Assembly (NCBI RefSeq): GCF_029714285.1
Contig: NZ_CP121663.1
Span: forward strand, 186,001-250,000
Source of the DNA: Rhizobium sp. CB3090
Lineage (GTDB): Bacteria > Pseudomonadota > Alphaproteobacteria > Rhizobiales > Rhizobiaceae
DNA length: 64,000 nt
Direction: 5' to 3'
The notes under the pieces were generated by a model. It was given only the letters and a program-made list of their open reading frames with translations. It had not been told where the DNA came from and made no database searches. Shown here one piece after another: positions 54,586 to 63,395 of this stretch (position 1 is the first letter of the stretch; each line of letters begins with the position of its first letter). Both the position numbers and the translations under genes were made by a program.

Positions 54586-56014
54586 TACTACAGTTGCGTT
54601 TGATTCCTGGCTCTGTAGTGAGCGAGGGTTGCGGACGCTTGATGCATGCGTCGCCAGAGCGACCATGCCAAGATCAGGCGAACTCTGATTGGGGGCGGCA
54701 GTAAGAGCCGTTTGATCATATAGCGGATCTCTGCGACGCTAGGCAGGAGCGCCAGGGTGTTGGTCAGGCGGCGATTGGCGGGTTTGGACTCGTTTCGTTC
54801 GGTTTGCCAGCAGCGGTACGGCGTAGGTCGGCGCCGAGCTTGGCGAGGAATGCAGCGGCCGCCATGACGAGCGTCATGTGCCGGTTCCAGGCATGCCAGG
54901 ATCGCGCCTCGCAATGATCCAGGCCGAGGTCGTCCTTCGCACGCTGGAAGCATTCTTCTACCGTCCAACGCAGCCCGGCAGCGCCAGCCAACTCGCTCAG
55001 TTCCGTACCGGCAGGCGCAAAGACAAAATAATAGGCGCGCGCATCGGGTTCGCGTCGGCTGCGGCGGATCAGAAGCCAGCGCTCCCATTGTGCATCAGGA
55101 CGAGAGCTGAGAGGAATACGGGCCCAATCATAAAGCCGAAGGCCTTTGGCGCCTTCGCCTGCTGGATGACTTGACCAGGCCTCCGCCTCTAATTCCGCGG
55201 CCATCGTCTCCGGATCAGTTTGCTCGAAGCATTGCTCGCGCACGAAGCGCAGGCAATGGTTGGAGCGAACTGCTAGAACATAAGGCTGGCCACGGCTTTC
55301 CAGCATCCGGCGTAGCTTCGAATCCGAACCATAGAGCGCATCGGCCAATACCCAGGCACAAGGCACGCCGGCATCCAGCGCATCGGCTATGAGCTTGGCA
55401 GCGATGGTCGGTTTGGTCGCGAAGGTCTGGGACTGGGGGACGTGAGCCGAAGTACGGCGCGCTTCATCTTCAGCCCACCCCTTCGGCAGATAAAGCTGCC
55501 GATCGATCAGGGTCTGACCGTAGCGGCTTGCATAGGCAAGGAAAACACCGACCTGACAGTTCTCAATCCGGCCGGCCGTGCCGGAATATTGTCGCGCGAC
55601 ACCCACCGAATGAACGCCTTTCTTCAGGAAGCCGGTCTCATCGACCACAAGAACGCCGTCCGCGTCACCTAGAGACTCCATTGCATAAGCGCGCACCGCA
55701 TCGCGCAATGCGTCAGCATCCCAATGGCTGCGCCCCAGCAGCGACTGCATCCGATAAGGGCGATCCAGTCCTGCCTGTTCAGCCATCAACCAGCCGGTCT
55801 TGCGCTCTGCTCCCGACAATAACCCATCCAGAAAGGCACCACACGATACGCGCAATTCGCGGCGACCAAACACCGGACCCAACCGCACCTTCAAGGCATC
55901 GAGCTCACGCTGCCACGCCAGCATGGACCCGGACCAACCCGCTACCGACATTCGATTCCCTCCCGTCAAATGCGGGAAATGAATCATGATTTCAAATCAA
56001 ACGCAACTGTAGTA
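54586..56014 (-). mobile_element. Complete IS701-family element, copy 2
   Basis: 1,429 bases, the reverse complement of 39783-41211, with the same 20-base ends, flanked by CTAG (54582-54585 and 56015-56018). The left CTAG includes the last base of the IS630 terminus and its TA target. The right CTAG is also the left target copy of the adjoining IS5 element, so the three elements touch. Confidence 0.95.
54764..55951 (-). CDS. IS701-family transposase, copy 2
   Basis: 395 residues, intact, with the DDE motifs VVDETGFLKKG, VLADALYGSDSK and WTVEECFQRAKDD. It differs from copy 1 by LLGRSHWD in place of LLGCSHWD. The two copies in opposite orientation about 15 kb apart offer another pair of recombination sites. 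Confidence 0.93.
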   Translation of the reverse strand: MSVAGWSGSMLAWQRELDALKVRLGPVFGRRELRVSCGAFLDGLLSGAERKTGWLMAEQAGLDRPYRMQSLLGRSHWDADALRDAVRAYAMESLGDADGVLVVDETGFLKKGVHSVGVARQYSGTAGRIENCQVGVFLAYASRYGQTLIDRQLYLPKGWAEDEARRTSAHVPQSQTFATKPTIAAKLIADALDAGVPCAWVLADALYGSDSKLRRMLESRGQPYVLAVRSNHCLRFVREQCFEQTDPETMAAELEAEAWSSHPAGEGAKGLRLYDWARIPLSSRPDAQWERWLLIRRSRREPDARAYYFVFAPAGTELSELAGAAGLRWTVEECFQRAKDDLGLDHCEARSWHAWNRHMTLVMAAAAFLAKLGADLRRTAAGKPNETSPNPPIAA

Positions 56015-56018
56015 CTAG

Positions 56019-56878
56019 GCTGTGGTGACGATTTAACTATTTAAGCCAGATCATGATGCTTGCGATCTTGATGAAGCCGAGGAAGTTGGCGGCGAGTTTG
56101 TCGTATCGCGTTGCGATGCGACGCCACTGTTTGAGCTTGGCAAAGAAGCTCTCGATGCCCCATCGCTGTTTATAAGCAATGCGATCATAGCCATGCTGAT
56201 ACTTGCGATGACGACGCGGCGGGATGACCGGCTCGCCGCCTTGGTCAAGGATGATGTCGTGCAGGCTGTCGGCATCGTAGGCGCGGTCAGCGAGCACCTG
56301 GTTGGCAGGCAATCCCCGCACGAGATCACAGGCCGGCGCCATATCGTTCTGCTGGCCTGGGCCAAGGTGGAAACGAACCGGTAGCCCGAGTGCATCCACT
56401 ACTGCATGGATTTTGCTACCAAATCCGCCACGGGAACGACCGAGAGCCTGGGCTTTCGTTCCCCCCTTTTACGGCGCCCGCCAGCCGCTTGTGCCTGCGC
56501 CCGGATCACCGTGGCATCGATCGACAGCCACTCCATGTCCGGAGCGGCTGTCACCGCTTCGAAAATCCGGTCGAATACGCCCTGTTCGATCCAGCGATAG
56601 TAACGTCGTTTGACCGTCTGATAGGGGCCGAAACGATCTTCAGGCAAGTCACGCCAACGTGCACCGGATCGGGCCAGCCACAAGATCGCATCGAAGAACC
56701 GGCGCCCGTCGCTGCGGGGGCCGCGTCGACCTTTGCGCCCGCCGGGAACGAACGGCTTCAGACGCTCCCACTGATCATCTCGAAGAATTTCACCATCCAT
56801 CGCCGACCTCCAAAAGTCAGCGTTGAATCTGATTTGCTCCCAAAACGGAACCCCAATTCCTTAATTCGTCACTACAGC
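56019..56878 (-). mobile_element. IS5-family (IS427-group) element
   Basis: 860 bases with ends GCTGTGGTGACG and, inverted, GCTGTAGTGACG, flanked by CTAG (56015-56018 and 56879-56882), the target usual for this group. It carries two overlapping transposase frames. The right CTAG lies one base from the stop codon of the AraC-type gene, which escaped damage. Confidence 0.88.
56037..56800 (-). CDS. IS5-family transposase in two frames (programmed frameshift)
   Basis: Frame 1 (56800-56399) starts MDGEILRDDQWERLKPFVPG and has WLARSGARWRDLPEDRFGPY, ending at the catalytic region LSIDATVIRAQAQAAGGRRK. Frame 2 (in use to 56037) supplies KAQALGRSRGGFGSKIHAVV, VLADRAYDADSLHDII and WGIESFFAKLKQWRRIATRY with the last two acidic residues. 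The switch is at AAAAGGGGGG (around 56460-56472, minus strand), the slippery run typical of IS427-group elements, so a full transposase can be made by -1 frameshifting. Confidence 0.85.
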
Positions 56879-56883
56879 CTAGC

Positions 56884-57639
56884 CTACGGTCGGGCTGACG
56901 GCCAGTTCCCAAATTTCCGGAAGAAAGCGCGAGAGAACGCAGCCGTACTGCCGAACCCGACCTGACGTGCTACCGTCTTCACCTTCGCCCCTTTCGCGAG
57001 CTTTCGCCGAGCCAGCACCAAGCGCCATCCGGTCAAATAAGCCTGCGGCGTAGTACCGACGACGTTGCGAAACACCGCCATAAAATGGCTTCGTGACATC
57101 GCCGCCGTCGCGGCAAGATCGTCACTGTTCCAGGCTCGCGTCGGCGCATCGTGCATTGCCACCAACGCCCGGTGTAACGAGGGATGAGACAGGCCCGCCA
57201 GCAGGCCGGGTTCGGTCGCGCCACGGTCGATCGCCGACCTTAGGATAAGCAGAACGATGACTTCGCAAAGCCGGTTAAGGGCGGCACTGCGTCCGCAGCG
57301 GGATTCCAACGCTTCTGCCATGAAGGCGGCCGTGGTGTCGCGAAGGGTTGGAATGTTGTTGACGTCGACGACCACCTGGTCCGGCAACGCGTTCATCAGC
57401 GGGTTATGCACTCCCTCGAAATCGACCGCCGCGGTTATCAAGGCCAACCCATCGGGAGGCGTGTCTCCCCGTGGCTGAAGGATAATCTTTTCGGCTGAGC
57501 CGCCTGGTTCACCGACCACGAACAGCCGGGCACGGCCATTGCTCATCGGTGTGGGGGCGAGCGACGCCTCTAGTTCGAAGGCGTCAAAGAAGGCAGTTAA
57601 GCGATCGACTTTTGGGAGGATATTCGGATTTTCGATCAT
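56884..57639 (-). CDS. AraC-family transcriptional regulator
   Basis: 251 residues from MIENPNILPKVDRLTAFFDA; an upstream ATG at 57669 is possible but adds an Ile/Met-rich stretch unlike the family. The N-terminal cupin-like sensor has LFVVGEPGGSAEKIILQPRG. The C-terminal pair of helix-turn-helix motifs is DLAATAAMSRSHFMAVFRNV and VKTVARQVGFGSTAAFSRAF. It is divergent from the AhpC/TSA gene and probably controls it. The gene ends next to an IS5 insertion but appears complete. Confidence 0.9.
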   Translation of the reverse strand: MIENPNILPKVDRLTAFFDAFELEASLAPTPMSNGRARLFVVGEPGGSAEKIILQPRGDTPPDGLALITAAVDFEGVHNPLMNALPDQVVVDVNNIPTLRDTTAAFMAEALESRCGRSAALNRLCEVIVLLILRSAIDRGATEPGLLAGLSHPSLHRALVAMHDAPTRAWNSDDLAATAAMSRSHFMAVFRNVVGTTPQAYLTGWRLVLARRKLAKGAKVKTVARQVGFGSTAAFSRAFFRKFGNWPSARP

Positions 57640-57729
57640 GATTTTCGGACCAATGATGATCATAATCATGGGATGGTCAGGTCATGACGTCAACACTGCG
57701 TCGGACGATTTATCTAAAGGAGTTGATCG
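57640..57729. promoter_or_regulatory. Divergent promoter region with ATCAT repeats
   Basis: The 90 bases between the AraC-type and AhpC/TSA genes contain GATCATGATT (overlapping the regulator start) and ATGATGATCATAATCATG (57653-57670), which share an ATCAT/ATGAT core and could be regulator half-sites. AAAGGAG at 57716-57722 is the ribosome site of the downstream gene. Confidence 0.45.
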
Positions 57730-58266
57730 ATGTTGGTCCCGAGAGCACTGGCCCCCAACTTGACCGTCAAGACGCTTCGGCACGGAAAGTTCGATCTAAC
57801 ACGCGAAAATCCGTCGGTCATGACGCTCGTGTGCTTCTACCGTGGCCTTCACTGCCCCGTCTGCGGAAACTATCTCAAAGAGTTGGAGCGGCTGACGCCC
57901 GCCTTCGAAGAGCGTGGGGTGAGCACAATTGCCATAAGCTCCGACGGGGAGGAACGCGCCCGACAAATGGCTGACAAGGTGGGTGCCGAACACCTGCGCA
58001 TCGGTTATGGCCTGTCCTTGGGCCTGGCTCGGCAATGGGGACTCTATATTTCCGCCTCGCGCGGAAAGACTTCGATCGCCATCGAGGAGCCTGCGCTCTT
58101 CTCGGAACCAGGCGTGTTCTTGATCAGGCCGGATCAGACCGTTTACTGGCTCTCGTTGCAATCCATGCCGTTCGCGCGGCCGAATTTCGCCGAGATGGTG
58201 CAGGCATTGGATTTCGTGATCAAAAACGACTACCCGGCGAGAGGCGAATATACGGGTGAGGCCTAA
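57730..58266 (+). CDS. AhpC/TSA-type peroxiredoxin-like protein
   Basis: 178 residues, thioredoxin fold. VCFYRGLHCPVCGNYLKELE gives a CxxC at the position of the peroxidatic cysteine; TIAISSDGEERARQMADKVG and GVFLIRPDQTVYWLSLQSMP complete the fold. It probably reduces a peroxide or disulfide, using the CxxC. AAAGGAG precedes the ATG by 7 bases. Divergent from an AraC regulator, a common arrangement for this family. Confidence 0.87.
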   Translation: MLVPRALAPNLTVKTLRHGKFDLTRENPSVMTLVCFYRGLHCPVCGNYLKELERLTPAFEERGVSTIAISSDGEERARQMADKVGAEHLRIGYGLSLGLARQWGLYISASRGKTSIAIEEPALFSEPGVFLIRPDQTVYWLSLQSMPFARPNFAEMVQALDFVIKNDYPARGEYTGEA

Positions 58267-58450
58267 TTAACTCGGGTTGGTCGCAGCCGGTCGCCGGAAG
58301 ACGGCCCTGGCTACGATCACCTTGTCCCGGACGACGCAGCCTTCGGCGTGATCATTGACCAGGCCTATAGCCTGCATGAACGCGTAGACGGTGGTGGGGC
58401 CGACGGAGGATCAACCGCGCTTCTTGAGGTCTTTCGACATGGTGATGGAC
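58267..58450 (-). pseudogene. tag: 3' fragment of DNA-3-methyladenine glycosylase I (tag)
   Basis: On the minus strand the sequence reads MSKDLKKRG, an in-frame TGA (58411-58413), then SSVGPTTVYAFMQAIGLVND, HAEGCVVRDKV and a stop at 58267-58269. This is the C-terminus of Tag, which removes alkylated adenine from DNA. The N-terminal ~130 residues and the catalytic part are absent, and the stop replaces a conserved residue. It is convergent with the AhpC gene and fused abruptly to protease sequence near 58.45-58.51 kb. Confidence 0.75.
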
Positions 58451-58509
58451 GCGGCCGAGACAGACGCCGTCTGTGGTGCCACCAGCCCGTTTGCTTTCGG
58501 CTCGATGTG

Positions 58510-59015
58510 CGTTCGAGGTGAGCGACGGCAAGGGATCGGCTTGGCACAAAGTCGATGTCCAATCTTTCGTTCATCCTGACGAGAGCCCCGAATCCTGGGA
58601 CGATCCATTCGATTGGGTGGTGATGCGCCTGTCCGAACCTGTAACCGAATTCGAACCGTATCTTTTGCCTTCGAGACCTGTCTCAGTGGGCGATAAGATC
58701 ACGACAGCCTCCATTCGGCAGGGCGACTTCTTGCCCGATGATTGGAACGAGCGTGTTCTGGGCGATTGCCGTGTCCGATCGGTCGAAAATACGGACGGTA
58801 TCATTGCTAGTGGTCTTCGCACTGATTGTTCTGCTGACAAGGGATCATCGGGCAGTCCATTGCTTCGCGAAGGACCCGGAGGGTTGGAAGCCATCGGCAT
58901 CACGACGTCCGGCACTAGTTCATGCCGAAAGTTTAGTCGCACGCGCTGCTATCCGTTTGCTGCGGATTTGGGGCCCGAACTGATCAAGGCCGTGCACAAA
59001 CTTGCTGGAGACTAG
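58510..59015 (+). pseudogene. 5'-truncated trypsin-like serine protease
   Basis: The frame is open from about 58473 and resembles a protease from FEVSDGKGSAWHKVDVQSFV. FDWVVMRLSEPV carries the catalytic Asp and SADKGSSGSPLL the catalytic Ser with the GxSGSP motif; IGITTSG follows. The part with the catalytic His is missing, and the upstream sequence is a tag remnant, so the gene has been cut by a deletion. It cannot be an active protease. Confidence 0.7.
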
Positions 59016-59192
59016 GTCCCGAGCTTGGTGCTTGAACTGAATGGGCAGGTTTGCGATGCGAAGTTTTTTGGAAATGTAGGGTGGTCAGTTCTGATCCCTT
59101 CAACTGCAATCTACCGCTGATGTGCTCGCGGCGCTAACCTGGTTATCGGGGGGCTTCACGTCCCCCTAACTCATCGCGACTAAAACCTAAGC
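59016..59192. other. Intergenic region with a G/C hairpin
   Basis: No gene was recognised. GGGGGG at 59148-59153 and CCCCC at 59162-59166 can pair around a short loop. No T-run follows, so it is at best a weak terminator between the convergent protease remnant and cupin gene. Confidence 0.3.
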
Positions 59193-59654
59193 TCAAGTGC
59201 GTGTGGTTAAGGTTGAGAGCTGATCGGTGTCGTAGCGGCTTCGCAGATCGGCGAGGACTTCTGGATCGGGGGCGCCGTGTGCGGCAAGCTTCGCGAGCTC
59301 CTCGAAGTAATGCTCATGGCCGGGCGGTGAGACTGTCATCAACACCCGGGCTGGTTTCTCACTGACATTGGTAATGTTGTGCGGCACGCCCGGAGGGATG
59401 AACAAATAAGTTCCGGGCGCCGCACGGACGCTCCTGTCGCCGACGTGCCACTCACATTCGCCCTCGAGCAAGTAGAAGGTTTTTTCTTGCAGCCGATGAA
59501 CATAGTACCCAGTGGCGAACCCCGGGGGAATCGTCCAATCGAACATGCTCGTGTGCTTAGTATTTTCGCCGGTGACGAGAAAGTGCATCGGATGACCGCG
59601 CAGTATCACTCCGTTCTTCTCATCGGGCATGCGGATGATGGCTTCGGCGCTCAT
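59193..59654 (-). CDS. Cupin-domain protein
   Basis: 153 residues from the ATG at 59654, chosen because GGAGG lies five bases upstream; longer starts at 59666 and 59699 are possible. The cupin barrel shows PGFATGYYVHRLQEKTFYLL (HxnE metal ligands), EWHVGDRSVRAAPGTYLFIP and GVPHNITNVSEKPARVLMTV with the last His. The small-molecule substrate or sensor role is unknown. It is divergent from the winged-helix regulator at 59763. Confidence 0.85.
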   Translation of the reverse strand: MSAEAIIRMPDEKNGVILRGHPMHFLVTGENTKHTSMFDWTIPPGFATGYYVHRLQEKTFYLLEGECEWHVGDRSVRAAPGTYLFIPPGVPHNITNVSEKPARVLMTVSPPGHEHYFEELAKLAAHGAPDPEVLADLRSRYDTDQLSTLTTRT

Positions 59655-59762
59655 TTTGGCCTCCATTGACAATGTGTTTGCTGCTGCGAATATCGGCACA
59701 AGGTCGGCGCCCGGTGCCGGAAAGTCGTGAATCCGTTCCTAAAAATCTGCTAAAAGTGCTGA

Positions 59763-61318
59763 ATGATGATTGGGAGCGACATCTACCAGTTTGGCCCGTT
59801 CCGCCTCGACCCGGCGGCAGGCATTTTGTATCGAGGGGACGAGCCAACTATGCTTGGGCGTCACGCCGTCGCGCTGATGCGGCGGCTGCTCGATAACGCC
59901 GGAACACCGGTGTCGAAAGACGCGCTGGTCGAAGCCGGTTGGGGCGAATTGGCGGTCGCTGACAACAACTTAACGGTCCAAATCGCAGCCTTGCGCAGAG
60001 TGCTGGCGAAAGAGGATGCCAAGAGGTGGGTCGAGACGATACCGCGGAATGGCTATCGATATGTCGGGCCGGCAGTTGTCGCAAATGTTCGGGATGCGCC
60101 AATCGCCTACCGCGCCGCGCCAGTACTGGCACTTCCCGAGAAGCACTCGGTTGCTGTTCTGCCATTTTCGAACCTGAGCGGCGATCCGGAGCAGGAATAT
60201 TTCGCCGATGGGATGGTCGACTACATTATCACCGGCCTTGCACGCATTAAGTGGCTGTTCGTCATCGCGCGAAATTCTAGCTTCGCCTATAAGGGGCGAA
60301 TTGCGGACGTAAGACAGGTCGGCCGGGAGCTTGGGGTGCGCTATGTGCTGGAAGGCAGCGTGCGCAGATCTGGCGGCAGCGTGCGAGTGATCGGCCAGAT
60401 GATCGATACGTCGACTGGAGCCCATGTATGGGCCGAACGCTATGACCGCAATTCCGCGGATATTTTTGCGCTTCAGGACGAGATTGCGCTCTCCGTAGTG
60501 GGTGCAATCGCGCCGAGCGTGCGAAAAGCAGAGATTGAACGTGTCAGGCGGAAACGGCCCGAAAGCCTTGATGCCTACGATCTCATGCTCCAGGCCCAGC
60601 CTGACGTTGATTCAGGGATGCTGGAGCAGGTGACAAGAGCGCTGACGCTTCTTGAGCGGGCTATTGCGCTCGAGCCTGCGTACGCATTGGCGCACGGCAA
60701 TGCCGCGATGTGTCATCATTGTTTGTTTCTCCGCGCTGGCCTGCAGGAGGTCAATCGCATCGCCTCAATTCACCATGCCCGATTGGCTATCGCCAATGGC
60801 CAAGACGATGCACTGGCTCTAACATGGGCAGGGTTTTCGATCGTATGGATGCGCACGATCCCGCCGCTGCTTTCGCGGCGTTGGAGGCAGCGCTGGCAAT
60901 CAGCCCGTCGTCGGCACTGACCTATATTCTCGGCAGCGTCGTTCTCGGCTGGAGTGGCGAGGCCGAGCGGGCAATAGAATGGAGTGAACGAGGCGTGCGG
61001 CTAAGCCTGTTTGATTCCTGGGTGTGGGCGGCGTTTGACGCGCAGGCAATGAGTCATCTGCTGCGCGGTCGCTATGAGGATAGCTGTCGCGCCTACAAGT
61101 CCGTCCAAGCCAATCCCGCACACAGCATCACTTATGTGCAGCTGGCTGCCGCGCTGGCCAAACTTGGTCGGCTGGACGAAGCAAGGGCGGCGGCGGCGCG
61201 CGTGCTTGAGCTCCAACCGTTCTTTCGCTACGGTCGGCAGTTTGCTGGGGTTAACTGTTCCCCAGAGCTCGCCTCAATACTCGGCGACGCCCTGCGTACC
61301 GCCAGATTGCTGGAATAG
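59763..61318 (+). pseudogene. Winged-helix/TPR regulator (CadC-like), frameshifted
   Basis: The N-terminal winged helix (YQFGPFRLDPAAGILYRGDE, then SKDALVEAGWGELAVADNNL and WVETIPRNGYRYVG) is of the OmpR/CadC type. Then comes a TolB-like segment (VAVLPFSNLSGDPEQEYFAD, GMVDYIITGLARI, LGVRYVLEGSVRRSG) and TPR repeats. The frame ends at 60918-60920, but the TPR part continues in another frame (DRMDAHDPAAAFAALEAALA to the stop at 61316-61318). Losing one T of a run near 60838 explains it. If real, the regulator lacks its last ~155 residues. It may respond to a stress handled by the neighbouring cupin. Confidence 0.8.
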
Positions 61319-61516
61319 CGTCGCGTCAGGCAAGCCTAACGGGACCGCACGGAAGGCCAGGCAGACTTTATCAAGCATCTCATCCGCCTGCGCCGCATCG
61401 ATGGTCTTTACCCATGTCGGATCGGACATCCAAATAGCCGGCGGGTCCAAAATCAAGATCTACGTGACGATCCATATCTTGGATCAGTCTGCTAATGATA
61501 CCAATTGAAACCGCCG
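61319..61516. other. Intergenic region, no gene recognised
   Basis: A 60-codon minus-strand frame (61456-61274, ILDPPAIWMSDPTWVKTIDA) has plausible composition but overlaps the end of the TPR gene and matches nothing I know. It may be a gene remnant. Confidence 0.25.
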
Positions 61517-62401
61517 TCATCGATCTGCAACGACTCTCATTGCCATCGCGACAACCTCCTCGAGCGTTACTCGGTCCGGTGTACCGAGCCATCCGGCGAC
61601 AAAATGGAGATCGGGGAGGTTAGCAGAGATATCTAGTTCTATGAGTGAACCGGAGGCAAGCTCCTCATGAACAATCTCGGATGGAATAACTGCAATGCCA
61701 ATACTATCGAGCGCCATGCGCACCAGCGTGGAAAGCGATGAACTCGCGTAAATTCGCGGTGTCGGAAGATTTGGATTGGAAAACAGCTCAACGACCTGCA
61801 CGTAGGGTTGCGTGTTCCGTGCGAAGGTTAGTATCGGCCATCGAGCCAGATCCGAAAGAGATCCACCGCCCAAATCGGCGCTGATGCGTGGGCTGGCTAC
61901 AAAGCAAAGCGGAAAGCGACACAAAGGCTGCTGAATGACAGACGGCGCACTCAGCGGGCCCACCAAAAAGGCTAGGTCAATCTTTTGCTGCAACAGTCTC
62001 TCGCGCAGGTTTGTCGAAATATCCACCTCTATTTCCAGCGCAAGCTTCGGGTATGTCATGCTGACCTGTTCAAGAAAGGCGGGGAGCCACGTGTGAACTA
62101 TGGTTTCGGCCACGCCAAGCTTGAAAATGCCATGTAGGCTCGAGCGATCGGCGACGGCATTCAGCATCTCCGCTCGTAGGCGAAGAAGGCGCTCCGCATA
62201 ATCGAGGACTTCCCTGCCCGGAGGTGTCATGCAAAGGGCTCTGCTCGAGCGATCAAAGAGTTGTGTCCCAAGCTCTTCCTCCAATTGCGCCACTCGAACA
62301 GAAATGGCCGGCTGGGTCGTGTTCAGTTTGTCAGCGGCGGCTCTGAAACTTTGAAGGCGCGCAATCCAAACTACCGTTTCAAGTGCTTTGAAGTCGACCA
62401 T
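61517..62401 (-). CDS. LysR-family transcriptional regulator
   Basis: 294 residues. The winged helix-turn-helix is FRAAADKLNTTQPAISVRVA followed by LEEELGTQLFDRSSRALCMT. The effector domain runs from about residue 90 (GIFKLGVAETIVHTWLPAFL). It is divergent from the DUF1445 gene and an MFS transporter gene and should regulate them in response to the transported or degraded compound, as LysR proteins usually do. Ligand unknown. Confidence 0.93.
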   Translation of the reverse strand: MVDFKALETVVWIARLQSFRAAADKLNTTQPAISVRVAQLEEELGTQLFDRSSRALCMTPPGREVLDYAERLLRLRAEMLNAVADRSSLHGIFKLGVAETIVHTWLPAFLEQVSMTYPKLALEIEVDISTNLRERLLQQKIDLAFLVGPLSAPSVIQQPLCRFPLCFVASPRISADLGGGSLSDLARWPILTFARNTQPYVQVVELFSNPNLPTPRIYASSSLSTLVRMALDSIGIAVIPSEIVHEELASGSLIELDISANLPDLHFVAGWLGTPDRVTLEEVVAMAMRVVADR

Positions 62402-62415
62402 AACTGACCCAACCT

Positions 62416-62430
62416 ATAAATAAAATTTAT
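62416..62430. promoter_or_regulatory. AT-rich dyad, candidate LysR site
   Basis: ATAAAT-AAA-ATTTAT is a perfect inverted repeat 14 bases upstream of the lysR start codon, in the divergent gap, and fits the T-N11-A pattern of LysR boxes. A further TGAT...ATCA pair (62437-62462) lies next to it. Confidence 0.5.
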
Positions 62431-62508
62431 CAAACGTGATCAAAAATGACAATTTGAAATCATCAGAAATTTAAACAATCCTCTTGCATGCCAATCAAGG
62501 GGATTTCG

Positions 62509-63318
62509 ATGACAGCGCGACCTCATTTTGCATTCAATGTTCTTTTGACTCCGCAAGCGGTGCGCTCTGCCTGTCGGAGCGGGAGTTGGTCCAAGGAAAC
62601 AAGTGGCATGGCGCCTGGCTATGTCCAGGCCAACCTCGTCATTCTGCCGAGCGCGCTCGCGGATGACTTCCTGCGCTTCTGCGTGCGTAACCAGAAATCA
62701 TGTCCGCTAGTTGGCGTTTCCGATAAAGGGTCTCCGCATCTTCCAGATCTCGGCATCGACCTCGACATCCGAACGGACGCGCCGCAGTATCGCATCTGGG
62801 AGGACGGGAAACTCGTTGCTGAGCCGAATGACATCAGTGCATGGTGGAACGATGACCTTGTCACATTTGCGATTGGCTGTTCTTTCTCTTTCGAAGAAGC
62901 GCTAGTGGCTGAAGGAATCGCCCTTCGTCATGTCAATGAACAGCGCAACGTAGCGATGTACCGGACCAACATCATGTGCACACCCGTTGGGCCATTCTCT
63001 GGACCGATGATCGTTTCCATGCGTCCACTCAAGCCGGCCGATGCCATTCGAGCTGTCCAGATCACATCGCGCATGCCAGCCGTCCATGGCGCCCCCATAC
63101 ACATCGGGTTGCCGTCCGCCATTGGCATCGGCGACATTGAACAGCCGGACTATGGCGATCCGGTGAAGGTGATGCCGGATGAACTTCCGGTCTTTTGGGC
63201 ATGCGGCGTCACGCCACAATCGGTCATCCAAACGGCGCGTCCCAACTTCGCGATCACGCACGCGCCAGGATGCATGCTCGTGACGGACAAGTCGAACTCG
63301 GAACTCACCGCATTCTAA
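62509..63318 (+). CDS. Putative hydro-lyase, DUF1445 (D-glutamate cyclase-like)
   Basis: 269 residues from ATG 62509, chosen for the AAGGGG site 8 bases upstream; ATG 62488 is the alternative. [40 protein letters not shown] and [20 protein letters not shown] are the DUF1445 hallmarks, and [20 protein letters not shown] completes the family core. Members are annotated as hydro-lyases; one mammalian relative is D-glutamate cyclase. With the MFS transporter it probably degrades an imported organic acid or lactam, which is inferred. Confidence 0.9.
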   Translation: MTARPHFAFNVLLTPQAVRSACRSGSWSKETSGMAPGYVQANLVILPSALADDFLRFCVRNQKSCPLVGVSDKGSPHLPDLGIDLDIRTDAPQYRIWEDGKLVAEPNDISAWWNDDLVTFAIGCSFSFEEALVAEGIALRHVNEQRNVAMYRTNIMCTPVGPFSGPMIVSMRPLKPADAIRAVQITSRMPAVHGAPIHIGLPSAIGIGDIEQPDYGDPVKVMPDELPVFWACGVTPQSVIQTARPNFAITHAPGCMLVTDKSNSELTAF

Positions 63319-63395
63319 TGGATAAAAATGCCGACCGACGGCAGAGTCAAAGAAGCGGAACATAAAAACAGAATGATCTCAACAAGGGGAACAAA

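Noticed and set aside
59148..59166. G6/C5 hairpin as a rho-independent terminator.
   Set aside because: The stem is short and no T-run follows on either strand.
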